The notes under the pieces were generated by a model. That model had not been told where the DNA came from. It did no database searches and saw nothing but the letters and a program-made list of their open reading frames with translations. This document shows positions 48,801-55,438 of a DNA stretch of 64,000 nucleotides, one piece after another. Position numbers and translations under genes: made by a program. Source of the DNA: Methylosinus trichosporium OB3b (lineage in GTDB: Bacteria; Pseudomonadota; Alphaproteobacteria; Rhizobiales; Beijerinckiaceae). The stretch spans positions 3,682,001 through 3,746,000 of the forward strand of contig NZ_CP023737.1 of NCBI RefSeq assembly GCF_002752655.1, written 5' to 3'. The stretch's first letter is position 1. Each line of letters starts with the position of its first letter.

Positions 48801-49990
48801 CGCGTCGAGCGCTCCGGATCGACGATCGCGACCTCATAGCCCGGCCAGGCGTGGCCGCATCCGACGAAGGAGAGCGAGCGTCCGGTCGCGGCGCGCAGCA
48901 TGCGCCCGGCGTCGAGCGCGGCCCTGTCGATCTCGATGATCGGAATCGGACGCTCGCCCGTCGGCGCCGTCACGACGAGAGTGGCTTCGGCGAGTCCGTA
49001 GCAGGCGGTGAAGGCGTCGCGGCGAAAGCCGCAATCGGCGAATGCGCGTGCGAAGCCGTCGAGCGTCTTGGCGCGCACCGGCTCGGCGCCGCTGAAGGCG
49101 ACACGCCATTCACTCAGGTCGAGGTCGCGCTTGTCCTCCTCCTTCATCTTGCGCACGCAGAGATCATACGCGAAGTTCGGTCCGCCGCTGGTTCGCGCGC
49201 CATAGCGAGAGATCGCCTGCAGCCAGCGCGCCGGCTTTTCCAGAAACGCCATTGGCGACATGAGATAGGCGGTGGCGCCGACATACATGGGCTGCAGAAT
49301 ATTTCCGATGAGACCCATGTCGTGATAGAGCGGCAGCCATCCCACGAGATCGGAATCGGGGCCGTGGCCGAAGCTCTCGGCGATCAGCGCCTGATTGCTC
49401 ATGAGATTGCCATGGGAGATCATCACGCCGCGCGGCTCGGCGGTGGAGCCGGACGTATATTGCAGGAAGGCGAGGTCGCCCGCGGTCGGAGCATAGGGGC
49501 GCCAGTCGGCGCTCGCGGCGACGTCGATCTGGTCGGTGGCGATCCAGCCGGCCGCGGTCGTCGGAATGTCCTCGCTCGTCTCGAAGCGAAGCCTCATAGC
49601 CTCGGTCGTCAGAATGATCGAAGGTTGCGAATCGAGGACGATCGATCGCAGGCGGTCGAAGTGACGGCCCGATGGAGGATAGGCGGGAACGGCGACGACG
49701 CCGGCGTAGAGGCAGCCGAAGAAGGCTTCGATATAGGGAAGTCCCGGCGGATACAAAAGCAGCGCGCGCGCGCCTTTTGCTCCGGCGGAGGCGAGACGCG
49801 CGGCGATGGCGCGCGCACGAAGATCGAGGTCGGCGAAGCTCGTCCGCGCGCCTTCGCGCTCGCCGTCGTCGAGAAAGAGATAGGCGAGCTTCGTCGATTG
49901 ATCGGCGGCGCGCATGCGCAGAAGATTCACCAGATTGTCGCTGTCGGGGCGCACGCTCGCGCTCGTGAATTTCGTCGATGACAAGGTCAT
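36878..49990 (-). CDS. Lipopeptide nonribosomal peptide synthetase, 4,370 residues
   Basis: Starts at ATG 49990 with GAGG 8 bases upstream. Domains by motif, with residues: FAAL ~25-600 (YTSGSTAEPRG at 178, GRLKDMIIVAGRN), ACP (S653 in GLSSLRAVEL), C1 (HHIAVDQW 841), A1 (YTSGSTGGAKG 1320), PCP1 (S1709, GGDSI), C2 (HHIILDDW 1919), A2 (FTSGSTGKPKG 2396), PCP2 (S2791, GGDSI), E (HHLVVDG 2973, EGHGRE), C3 (HHHIMLDAW 3435), A3 (FTSGSTGKPKG 3914), PCP3 (S4309, GGHSL), then 61 residues and stop. All C and E histidines are intact. Predicted product: fatty acyl-X-D-Y-L-Y, with Y the same residue twice. No thioesterase or reductase; no MbtH-like or phosphopantetheinyl transferase gene in the window. 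Divergent from fabD. Confidence 0.93.
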   Translation of the reverse strand: MTLSSTKFTSASVRPDSDNLVNLLRMRAADQSTKLAYLFLDDGEREGARTSFADLDLRARAIAARLASAGAKGARALLLYPPGLPYIEAFFGCLYAGVVAVPAYPPSGRHFDRLRSIVLDSQPSIILTTEAMRLRFETSEDIPTTAAGWIATDQIDVAASADWRPYAPTAGDLAFLQYTSGSTAEPRGVMISHGNLMSNQALIAESFGHGPDSDLVGWLPLYHDMGLIGNILQPMYVGATAYLMSPMAFLEKPARWLQAISRYGARTSGGPNFAYDLCVRKMKEEDKRDLDLSEWRVAFSGAEPVRAKTLDGFARAFADCGFRRDAFTACYGLAEATLVVTAPTGERPIPIIEIDRAALDAGRMLRAATGRSLSFVGCGHAWPGYEVAIVDPERSTRCGPAAVGEIWVAGPGVARGYWERPEDSARVFGARIAGEDRGPYLRTGDLGFFEDGELFIAGRLKDMIIVAGRNIHAQDVEAAIEQRVADLRPGAVAALSLTQADEERLVVIAEPDRAAAAASESAHADILTLIRRCVAEDLGVEPAHVVLARPGSIPKTSSGKLRRSECRRLLLADELTVIAQWSRARPEAEATLKRHEAAPRPSAFLRQAMSYVDAEQRAALLRRFLSTSAAEILDMSEREVSDAASFVDVGLSSLRAVELKHRIDAALDIDAPIELLLSNVSMATAADAMLRIVDGSTPPSLGAAPHERRDSALSFTQRSMWTIHRLEGAGEAYNLHLAIGFEAPIDVERLQRAIHCLVERHEQLRTVFRPCAGEDMAERVALNDAPLVLRVEKAAHWSDAELRDAMSKEARRSFDIENEPPLRVVLYRVTEDRHALLFVAHHIAVDQWSLVLLLDELDRCYRGEAQTAAEPRYGAFVAAEADYLASAAAERDWTYWREQLAGPLPVLDLPQDFRRAGRRDYRGGSTLLMIDDSATRRLKDLARREGVSLYSALLTVYFALLRRSCGQDDIIVGGAASGRLDHAAAATVGNCVNPIAIRSKIAPQDRFIDLLRRVNEQVKGAIVHQRFPFQLVVERLNPVRVDDQWPIYQTWFVLQQAQGGAPSAAAALSLGEELGAIDLLGVAAKPVALSNRVEMFDLKVMAAEHEGRLALSFQFSEQVLSRSSVAAMADRYARLLDALLRSPDCRIGDAHMLDEAERRTILVRSTGDELSAPRETLLHDLIGADARSDDIAVVAEDGSLTYGELRLRANQIARLLQRAGIGPETPVGVLLDPGLDYVASVLGVLVAGGAFVPLDPAYPSERLRYMLADSGARALISAQSLPRLDCVIPKILVDADELADVSNDAVVSSAHPDNLAYIVYTSGSTGGAKGVMATHRNAVASLLARFAFYPQTVDDFLLLSSLSFDSSFAGLFWTLARGGRLHLVAETTRRDPVALKEIIASRDITHFLCLPSFHRELLGELSRGERTMLKCCIVAGEACGADVVERHFHTLPEAALINEYGPTECSVWCAAEQLSTEDDLSSGVSIGRAIPGSRAYVLDENGELAPVGIAGELCVGGAGVARGYRGGAELTATKFTPDPFGFGERLYRTGDRARYRADGKLEFMGRSDQQVKIRGHRIEISEVEDVLSRLPGVREAAVVARADATGDKRLVAYVVGELEPRAVKEAFRSEAPHYMTPHFVVALQRLPRLDNGKVDRKALPAPDVDALLSERYVAPTTETEAAICAVFAETLGLARVGADDDFFDLGGDSIRAIQAASALRLRGYEAAPRDFFQYPTAASLAPRLRVAKDGTEPTRERRSTPFSLAQLGATDVERLKAVHGDAQDIYPLTPMQEGMLFHALSQQGTGLYLMQDRYEIKGALDIDAFLEAWRRVIDRHDILRTSFDWSSEGRPHQIVHRAAALPFEVTDLSGATEQEQTNAIDRALAAEREAGFDLAQAPLMRIRIFRLADDRHICVRSFHHIILDDWCTSLLILDVRRHYAAVRKGEATEFAPAPQFWRYIEWIAEQSERTAEQFWRAHLDGFVEPTPLVGAKPSTRDAVSFVEDIVVDLSNEMYERLRALVQQRRLTLNTFVQGALALTLGRAGGVDDVVFGVTASGRPIDLDGADATLGLFINSLPLRVRIDRRKPVIDWLREILADNLEMRQYEFVPQTNIQRWSAISRSDAPLFQHLLTFENAPLDPSVRGEKDVLDIDLLQLRVHTNYPLTFVAIPGETLGLRLTYDRERFDAETVQRIAEAFRRSLEQLIVNCDSRLCELALLSPAEVEELTVAWNATDRDHGEPLDLVARFEAQAATAPNRIAAACGDGSIRYGELNARANRLAHALIQCGVGPDVVVALLDDRGVDFLVAILAIFKAGGAYLPLDPAHPDGRIAQVLAESEVALLAAGAALRNRAHDIAATLGDDQPRLLDLATLEASESRTDNPPRRHAPDNLAFVIFTSGSTGKPKGAMVEHRGMFNNLVTKIPALALTENDVIAQTASQCFDISVWQFLTALTIGARVEIFPDAVSRDPQRLAADIARGVTILEAVPSMIRALLELADSDASIDGLRWLLPCGEAFAPELCRRFMERYPQVRLLNAYGPAECSDDVTYHPIIEPPIGDELSVPIGRPVDNTKIYLLDRWLDPAPIGVDAEICVAGVQVGRGYLGRADLTAASFAPDPFGPPGSRLYRTGDLGRYRADGVIEFLGRVDHQVKIRGHRIEPGEVEACLSAHVDVCAAAVVAREASRGVYRLVAYVVGRDREPEPEELRAYLRQSLPDYMIPSAFVNLGALPLTRNGKVDRKALPEPDIAAQLADKFVAPRNDAERALAKIWADVLRVDAVGVHDNFFELGGDSILSIQIVSRARRAGLTLMPKQIFDLPTVAQLAEAARAQSAIVEEGVVAGEAPLTPIQHWFFEQELDEPHHWNLAVLLELRDEMTPADFETATRRLVEHHDALRMRFTQRERGWSAFVAPSEEGDVFHVEDLSSVPAEAHEETIAARATQWQRRFDLAAGPLFRIVWFDLGASAKPRILLAAHHLVVDGVSLRILLEDMESACRQAKSGRAITLPAKTTSYRTWARRLSQTAIPPGDIDYWSALDEIEAQPLHVENPRGSRRRRHGAEARVALDAETTRALLQDAPAAYHTRINELLLASFARAVCAWTGSNVVTIDLEGHGREDVIAGVDVSRTVGWFTSIYPVRLQDVLESDPEQLIKSVKEQLRRIPTNGFYHGVRRYLRDEGGARGDILFNYLGRLDQALSPDSPFAPATGASGENLSLEGSFSHEWEIVGDVTDGCLRLCWRFSAERYSRSTIEALAAEWKRELEGLVRHCLDVETSSFTPSDFPLSTLGQADLDRLITDPANVEDIYPAAPMQQGLLLHTLLDPHSGIYLMQDVIELKADLDVDAFRHAWRQVVDSHSMLRTAFYWTTDERPHQIALKSVPMPCELFDWRDLEEEERGLQLQTMLHDELTSGLTLDRAPILRMRLIRTGPDRWTYIRSHHHIMLDAWCLPLLLADFLRYYEAALRGAPAPTRVATPYRAYIAWLQRQDLDAAQSYWREALAGFRTPTFLAAKRPRRSLAPGEVEVTDAQAELSKEDTTALHEACRRHRLTTSAFLQGAWALLMVHYLNRSEIVFGVTVAGRPGELDRVEDMAGLFINTLPCRVTVEPSARIADWLRRLLSQTAEMRQYEYAPLTDIQKWSEIERGEQLFDSFVVYENVPVNESLRRSELPLEVLSYSSRTHSNYPLNLSVMPNERLHLRLTYNQTLLDAESADRMVDHYRRLLEGMIRTPDSRVCELALLSPAEVEELTVAWNATDRDHGEPLDLVARFEAQAATAPNRIAVACGDVSIRYGELNMRANKLAHALSRCGVGPDVVVALLDDRGVDFLVAILAIFKAGGAYLPLDPAHPDGRIAQVLAESEVALLAAGAALRNRARDIAATLGDDQPRLLDLATLEASESRTDNPPRRQAPDNLAFVIFTSGSTGKPKGAMVEHRGMFNNLVTKIPALGLTENDVIAQTASQCFDISVWQFLTALTIGARVEIFPDAVSRDPQRLAAEIARGVTILEAVPSMIRALLELADSDASIDGLRWLLPCGEAFAPELCRRFMERYPQVRLLNAYGPAECSDDVTYHPIIEPPMGDELSVPIGRPVDNTKIYLLDRWLDPAPIGVDAEICVAGVQVGRGYLGRADLTAASFAPDPFGPPGSRLYRTGDLGRYRADGVIEFLGRVDHQVKIRGHRIEPGEVEACLSAHVDVCAAAVVAREASRGVYRLVAYVVGRDREPEPEELRAYLRQSLPDYMIPSAFVNLGALPLTRNGKVDRKALPEPDIAAQLADKFVAPRNDAERALAKIWADVLRVDAVGVRDNFFELGGHSLLMTQIASRIQMAFDIQIPLRSLFEARTVAEMAEVVNAGLSARAGREIASPANGDYEVIDL
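37071..38813 (-). repeat. NRPS internal direct repeat, copy 2 (module 3 A-PCP)
   Basis: Aligns base for base, without an indel, with 41625-43367 (constant offset 4,554). Covers the A3 domain from the linker CELALLSPAEVEEL through to the start of PCP3. Outside these limits the two modules diverge sharply. Confidence 0.85.
41625..43367 (-). repeat. NRPS internal direct repeat, copy 1 (module 2 A-PCP)
   Basis: Partner of 37071-38813. By eye only about a dozen amino-acid differences separate the copies over 580 residues (for example AACGDG/VACGDV, IQCGVG/SRCGVG, AADIAR/AAEIAR, VHDNFF/VRDNFF). Confidence 0.85.
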
Positions 49991-50411
49991 GCCGCAACCT
50001 CGATGCTGTGCGACGTATCGGGAGATCGTCGTCTCGATGTCGGAAAATGTGGATGAAGCCGGAGCGCCATGCGCAACGAAGAACAGCGACGGCGAAGGCG
50101 CAGCGTCTGCTCTATCGACGCTCGACGATCGATGCGCTCATGAAGGCGAGGCGTGCCGCGAAGGCGGGATCCTGATCATGTCATCGGTTCCGTCGCTCGG
50201 CATTCGAGCTCCTCCACAGCGCAATTGATTTGTCGGCCGCGAGGCTCGGCGAGCGGCGGCCATCCTCGCTTTGCGCATAGACGCGCCAAGCGGCGCGATC
50301 ATGCCAGCGCGAGCAGCGGCGGCCCGCGCCGGTCGGGCGCGCACTTGACAGGCTTGCGTCCTTGCGTCACTCGGCGCGCTCATCGAGGCAATGAGACGAG
50401 GCGAGCAGCGC
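49991..50411. other. Divergent promoter region between the NRPS and fabD
   Basis: 421 bases. Short frames in it have no recognisable pattern and no convincing ribosome-binding site. It must carry the promoters of both directions; I cannot place them. Confidence 0.4.
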
Positions 50412-51353
50412 ATGGCGAGGGCTTTTGTTTTTCCGGGTCAGGGGTCGCAGGCGATCGGCATGGGCAAGGCGCTCGGCGAGGCTTTCGCGGAGGCGCGCGC
50501 CGTCTTCGCCGAGGTCGACGACGCGCTCGGCGCATCGCTCTCGCGCGTGATGTTCGAGGGCCCGGAGGCCGAGCTGACGCTGACCGCCAATGCTCAGCCG
50601 GCGCTGATGGCCGTGTCGCTCGCCGCCATCCGCGTGCTCGAGGCGCAGGCCGGGCTCGATCTTTCCCGAGACGCTGCTTTCGTCGCCGGTCATTCGCTCG
50701 GCGAATATTCGGCGCTCGCGGCCGCTGGCGCGCTCTCGCTCGCCGATACGGCGCGGCTGCTGCGGCTGCGCGGCGAGGCGATGCAGGCGGCGGTTCCGGT
50801 CGGCGCCGGCGCGATGGCGGCTCTCCTCGGCGTCGAGATGGCGGCGGCGCGCGAGATCGCCGCGGAGGCGGAGCAGGGCTCCGTCTGTCAGGTGGCCAAT
50901 GACAATGGCGGCGGCCAGATCGTCGTCTCCGGCGCGAAGGCGGCGGTGGAGCGGGCGATCGAGATCGCCAAGGGGCGCGGCGTCAAGCGCGCCGTCGCGC
51001 TGCCGGTGTCCGCCCCCTTCCATTGCGCGCTGATGCAGCCGGCGGCCGAGGCCATGCGGGCCGCGCTGGCGACGACGACCATTCATGCGCCGCGCGTCGC
51101 GGTCGTGGCCAATGTCACGGCGAGCCCGGTGATGCAGCCGGAGGAGATCCGCCGGCTGCTCGTGGAGCAGGTGACGGGAACGGTGCGCTGGCGCGAATGC
51201 GTCGCCTATATGGCGGAGCAGGGGACGGGCAAATTCGTCGAATGCGGCGCCGGCAAGGTGCTGACCGGGCTGTTGAAGCGCATCGCGCCGCAGGCGGCGG
51301 GGATCAGCGTCGGCGCGCCGGCCGATCTCGACGCCTATCGCAGCTTTTTCTAG
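50412..51353 (+). CDS. fabD: Malonyl-CoA:ACP transacylase
   Basis: 313 residues from MARAFVFPGQGSQ (ATG 50412); an ATG at 50391 is in frame but adds seven residues not typical of the family. Motifs: FPGQGSQAIGMG, nucleophile GHSLGEYSALA, PVSAPFHCALM (catalytic H). It loads malonyl onto ACP for fatty-acid synthesis. Its TAG is the outer edge of repeat copy D. Confidence 0.95.
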   Translation: MARAFVFPGQGSQAIGMGKALGEAFAEARAVFAEVDDALGASLSRVMFEGPEAELTLTANAQPALMAVSLAAIRVLEAQAGLDLSRDAAFVAGHSLGEYSALAAAGALSLADTARLLRLRGEAMQAAVPVGAGAMAALLGVEMAAAREIAAEAEQGSVCQVANDNGGGQIVVSGAKAAVERAIEIAKGRGVKRAVALPVSAPFHCALMQPAAEAMRAALATTTIHAPRVAVVANVTASPVMQPEEIRRLLVEQVTGTVRWRECVAYMAEQGTGKFVECGAGKVLTGLLKRIAPQAAGISVGAPADLDAYRSFF

Positions 51354-51454
51354 AAGCGCTATTCGATCCGATCGGATGAGATAGCGCTCTATAATTCTTT
51401 CGCTCGAGCGAATTCTGATCGATCGAACGATTCCGTTCGAATCGGAAAGCGCTC
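51351..51454 (-). repeat. ~104-bp palindromic repeat, copy D (inverted)
   Basis: Reverse-oriented copy: AGCGCTATTCGATCCGATC at the left, ending near GGAAAGCGCTCC. Contains TAATTCTTTCGCTCGAGCG and CTGATCGATCGAACGATTC as in copies A and B read backward. TAG at 51351-51353 is also the fabD stop codon. Confidence 0.8.
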
Positions 51455-51459
51455 CGAGC

Positions 51460-51491
51460 AAAAGAAAAGCCCGGCCGCGAACGGCCGGGCT
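51460..51491 (-). terminator. Rho-independent terminator of the outer-membrane protein gene
   Basis: Ten-pair stem AGCCCGGCCG (51468-51477) with CGGCCGGGCT (51482-51491), CGAA loop, and on the minus strand a following TTTCTTTT. Lies 27 bases beyond the gene's stop. Confidence 0.8.
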
Positions 51492-51517
51492 CTCTCAGCC
51501 TCGTGAGACAGAGGCGA

Positions 51518-52351
51518 TCAGTAGCGGGCGACGACCGGAGCGGGCGTGAACAGGTTGAAGTGATAGTTCACGCCGGCGCGCACCGTGTTGATCTGGGTGC
51601 GGTGACGATTGTTCCAGGCCCAGGCGCCCAGTCCGACCACGGCCGGATTATATCCGGGAAGGGCCGCCAGCAGCCAAGCGCCGTTGTTGTTGTTATTGTT
51701 ATTGTCGAGTTCCGTGTAGAGATATTCGATCTTCGCCGACCAGTTGGGGAGGAAGGCCCATTCGATGCCGCCGCCCGCGGTCCAGCCGGTGCGGAGCTGG
51801 CCGTTGTTGCCGCCCCACCAGCTGAACAGGTCGTTGCGATTCACCTCGCCATAGCCGAAGCCGCCGGTGCCGTAGATCAGCAGGCGGGAGTCGAGCAGAG
51901 CGACGCCGAGGCGGCCGCGGACGGTGCCGAACCACGGCACGCGCTCGTTATTGTTGTTGTTCCACCAGTTGCTCCAGCCCACGCCGCCATAGCCCCACCA
52001 ATTATTGTTGTTGTTGCCGCCGCCGATGCTCGTGCCCTGGAAATCGGTCTCCAGGCCGACGACGAACATCGGGCTCAGCTGATAATTATAGCCGATCTGC
52101 AGGCCGCCCGAGACGCCGCCGTTCGAGCCGCTGTTGTTGTTGTTCCAACCCCAACCGCCCCAATTGTTCCAGTCGTTGTTGCGGGTGATCCAGCTGCCGC
52201 CGAGATTGAGGCCGACATAGGGACCGGTCCAGGAGAAGACCGGCGGCGGAACAAACACCGGCGCCTCCTTGCGGGACGGCAGATCGGCGGCGGCGGCCGA
52301 GCCGGCAACCAGCGCTGCGGCGACCGCGAGGGCGGAAAACTTGATATTCAT
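51518..52351 (-). CDS. Outer-membrane beta-barrel protein with asparagine-rich loops
   Basis: 277 residues; ATG 52351 has AAGGAG 7 bases upstream. Signal peptide ends AAAADLP. FSWTGPYVGLNLGGSW and the final YHFNLFTPAPVVARY are the Omp25/RopB-type (Omp31-like) barrel ends. Predicted loops hold runs of asparagine (for example NNNNNNN near residue 220) encoded by AAC/AAT repeats. Sits in inverted orientation between fabD and fabG and has its own terminator. Confidence 0.82.
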   Translation of the reverse strand: MNIKFSALAVAAALVAGSAAAADLPSRKEAPVFVPPPVFSWTGPYVGLNLGGSWITRNNDWNNWGGWGWNNNNSGSNGGVSGGLQIGYNYQLSPMFVVGLETDFQGTSIGGGNNNNNWWGYGGVGWSNWWNNNNNERVPWFGTVRGRLGVALLDSRLLIYGTGGFGYGEVNRNDLFSWWGGNNGQLRTGWTAGGGIEWAFLPNWSAKIEYLYTELDNNNNNNNGAWLLAALPGYNPAVVGLGAWAWNNRHRTQINTVRAGVNYHFNLFTPAPVVARY

Positions 52352-52691
52352 AGATAGCTCCTTCGATTCATAAAAAATGGCGCGCGCACGCCAATCGCTG
52401 TTCGGCTCGTGCGTCACAAGCATTTGAACCGCCACGAAGCGAAGATTTCGTAAATGAGCCGCGCTGTAAACTGCCTCCTCGCGTGGAACGACATGTTTTC
52501 GCCATTTAAATCGTCGGTGTTGCAAACCAGCACCCTTAAGTATCAGCGAGACTGCTTCGCATTTATACGTAATGTTGCTGGATATACATCCGTAGGCTTA
52601 CCTAGCGCCGTTCCCGCCGCGCCGCTCGACGGGCGATTGCGCGGCGCGCGTCCGGCGCCGTATACAGCCCGCCAAAACGCACGGGGGAGAC
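52352..52691. other. Divergent region between the OMP gene and fabG
   Basis: 340 bases, noticeably AT-richer around 52490-52600. No gene seen. Probably contains the promoters for both genes. Confidence 0.45.
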
Positions 52692-53429
52692 ATGTTCGAT
52701 CTGACCGGCAAGACGGCTCTGGTGACCGGCGCGAGCGGCGGCATCGGCAGCGACATCGCACGCGCCCTGCATTCGCGCGGCGCGGCCGTCGCGCTCTCGG
52801 GCACGCGCCGCGAGGCGCTGGAGGCGCTGGTCGGCGAGCTCGGCGAGCGCGCCCATGCGCTGCCTTGCGATCTCGCCGACAAGGCGCAGACCGAGGCGCT
52901 GGTCCCCGCGGCCGAGAAGGCGCTCGGCGGCCTCGACATCCTCGTCAACAACGCCGGCATGACCCGCGACATGCTGTTCATGCGGCTCAAGGACGAGGAT
53001 TGGGAGGCGGTGCTCAACGTCAACCTCACCTCGGCCTTCCGGCTGTCGCGGGCGGCGCTGCGGGGGATGATGCGCAAGCGCCACGGCCGAATCATCGGCA
53101 TCACCTCGATCGTCGGCGTGACCGGCAATCCGGGACAGGGCAATTACGCGGCTTCCAAGGCCGGCATGATCGGCATGACCAAATCGCTGGCGGCCGAGGT
53201 CGCCTCGCGCGGCATCACGGTCAATTGCGTCGCTCCGGGCTTCATCGCGACGCCGATGACGGATGCGCTGAACGACGCGCAAAAGGAGGCGATCCTGCGC
53301 GCCGTGCCGGCCGGGCGGCTCGGAGCCGGCGCGGACGTGGCCGGCGCCGTCGTCTATCTGGCGAGTGAGGAGGCGGCCTATGTCACCGGCCAGACTCTCC
53401 ATGTGAACGGCGGAATGGCGATGATCTGA
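52692..53429 (+). CDS. fabG: 3-oxoacyl-ACP reductase
   Basis: 245 residues. NADPH site TGASGGIGSDIA, NNAG, catalytic S in GITSIVGVTGNPGQG and YAASK, ending HVNGGMAMI. Short-chain dehydrogenase of the elongation cycle. GGGGGAGAC-type site upstream. Confidence 0.95.
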   Translation: MFDLTGKTALVTGASGGIGSDIARALHSRGAAVALSGTRREALEALVGELGERAHALPCDLADKAQTEALVPAAEKALGGLDILVNNAGMTRDMLFMRLKDEDWEAVLNVNLTSAFRLSRAALRGMMRKRHGRIIGITSIVGVTGNPGQGNYAASKAGMIGMTKSLAAEVASRGITVNCVAPGFIATPMTDALNDAQKEAILRAVPAGRLGAGADVAGAVVYLASEEAAYVTGQTLHVNGGMAMI

Positions 53430-53704
53430 AGCGATGGCGAAGGGGCGCGCGCCCCCTCGCCACGGCGAATGAATTATGCTACCAGACGCGACGCTGGCCG
53501 GGGGGAGACGCCGTTCGTAGAGTCGGGCGAGCCTCCGGTTCGTTTCCCGAGTGGCGATATTCCGCCGCAATCGCGCGAGCCGAGCAACGGGCAACGGGTA
53601 AGGTGAAGAGGTTTACCCCCTGAACGATCGAGCGCGGCCGGGTCGATGTCGTCCGGCGCCGCGAGATCGGTATCAGCAGAACAATCGAACGAGGATCAGA
53701 ACAG

Positions 53705-53944
53705 ATGAGCGATGTCGCCGAGCGCGTTAAGAAGATCGTTGTCGAACATCTCGGCGTCGAGCCCGACAAGGTGATCGACAAGGCGAATTTCATCGATGAT
53801 CTCGGAGCCGACTCGCTCGACACGGTCGAGCTGGTCATGGCCTTCGAGGAGGAGTTCGGCGTCGAGATTCCCGACGACGCGGCCGAGACGATTCTCACGG
53901 TCGGCGACGCTGTCGCCTTCCTGGAAAAAGCCAAGGCCGCCTGA
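53705..53944 (+). CDS. acpP: Acyl carrier protein
   Basis: 79 residues, acidic, with the phosphopantetheine serine in [13 protein letters not shown]. Carries the growing acyl chain; it or a related carrier could supply the fatty acid used by the FAAL of the neighbouring NRPS. Confidence 0.97.
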   Translation: MSDVAERVKKIVVEHLGVEPDKVIDKANFIDDLGADSLDTVELVMAFEEEFGVEIPDDAAETILTVGDAVAFLEKAKAA

Positions 53945-54056
53945 GGGCGGTCGTCGGCCGCGCGGCGCAGACGGTCCGTTTCGGATCGGCGTCGCGTTTT
54001 CTCGTGAGGGGCGGCGTCCTTTGGACGCGGAGTGAGAGCAGCGCTCGAGAGCAATC

Positions 54057-55319
54057 ATGCGCAGGGTGGTGGTTACTGGGCTCGGCATCGTGTCGCCGCT
54101 GGGCTGCGGCGTCGACGTCAATTGGAAAAAGCTGATCGCCGGCGGGCACGGGTTTCGCCGCATCGATACATTCGAGGCGTCGGATCTGGCCTGCCAGATC
54201 GCAGGAATCGTGCCGCGCGGCGACGGCTCGAACGGCAGCTTCGACGCCGACGCCTGGTTCGAGCCGAAGGAGCAGCGCAAGGTCGACGATTTCATCGTCT
54301 ATGCGGCGAGCGCCGCGACCCAGGCGCTGGCCGACGCAGGCTGGAAGGCGGACACGCCGGAGAAGCAGGAGTCGACCGGCGTGCTGATCGGCTCCGGCAT
54401 CGGCGGACTCGGCGGCATCTATGAGACGTCGCTCATCCTGAAGGAGAAGGGCCCGCGCCGCGTGTCGCCTTTCTTCATCTCGGGCCGCATCATCAATCTG
54501 GCCTCCGGCTATGTGTCGATCATGCACGGCCTCAAGGGGCCCAATCATGCGGTGGTGACCGCCTGCTCGACCGGCGCGCACGCCATCGGCGACGCGGGCC
54601 GGCTGATCGCGCTCGGCGAGGCCGAGGTGATGGTGGCGGGCGGCGCCGAATCGCCGGTCAACCGCATCGGCGTGGCCGGCTTCGCCGCCTGCCGCGCGCT
54701 GTCCACCGGCTTCAACGACCGTCCCGAAGCGGGGTCGCGTCCCTATGACCGCGACCGCGACGGCTTCGTGATGGGCGAGGGCGCCGGCGTCGTCGTGCTC
54801 GAATCCTATGAGCACGCCAAGGCTCGCGGCGCGCACATCTACGCGGAGCTGGTCGGCTATGGCATGTCGGGCGACGCCTATCACATCACCGCTCCGGCTC
54901 CGGACGGCGACGGGGCCTATCGCTGCATGTCGGCGGCGCTGAAGCGCGCCGGCCTGAGCATCTCGGATGTGGATTACGTGAATGCGCATGGCACCTCGAC
55001 GCCGCTCGGCGACGAGATCGAGCTTTCCGCCGTGCATCGGCTGATCGGCAATGAGGAGCCGAAGCTGTCGATGTCCTCGACAAAATCGGCGATCGGCCAT
55101 CTGCTCGGCGCGGCCGGCGCAGTCGAGGCGATCTATTCGATCCTCGCCATGCGGCACAATATCGCGCCGCCGACGCGCAATCTCGACAATCCATCGGTCG
55201 AGACGGCGGTGGATCTCGTTCCGCATGTGGCGCGCGAACGCAGAATCGACATTGCTTTGTCCAACTCCTTCGGCTTCGGCGGCACCAACGCCTCGCTGGT
55301 GTTCCGCCGCGTGCAATAG
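54057..55319 (+). CDS. fabF: 3-oxoacyl-ACP synthase II
   Basis: 420 residues. Catalytic Cys in VVTACSTGAHAIG, histidines in NAHGTSTPLGD and SAIGHLLGAAG. Condenses acyl-ACP with malonyl-ACP. Starts MRRVVVTGLGIVSPLG. Confidence 0.97.
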   Translation: MRRVVVTGLGIVSPLGCGVDVNWKKLIAGGHGFRRIDTFEASDLACQIAGIVPRGDGSNGSFDADAWFEPKEQRKVDDFIVYAASAATQALADAGWKADTPEKQESTGVLIGSGIGGLGGIYETSLILKEKGPRRVSPFFISGRIINLASGYVSIMHGLKGPNHAVVTACSTGAHAIGDAGRLIALGEAEVMVAGGAESPVNRIGVAGFAACRALSTGFNDRPEAGSRPYDRDRDGFVMGEGAGVVVLESYEHAKARGAHIYAELVGYGMSGDAYHITAPAPDGDGAYRCMSAALKRAGLSISDVDYVNAHGTSTPLGDEIELSAVHRLIGNEEPKLSMSSTKSAIGHLLGAAGAVEAIYSILAMRHNIAPPTRNLDNPSVETAVDLVPHVARERRIDIALSNSFGFGGTNASLVFRRVQ

Positions 55320-55438
55320 CCGGGCTGTTTCTTTCGCGCTATATGGAGAGCGGCCGCGCCTCCGTCCCTCCACGCGGCCGCGATGCAATTGAGCCGATCG
55401 ACGACGCGACCGACGAAACGCAAAGACGGAGTGCTCCG

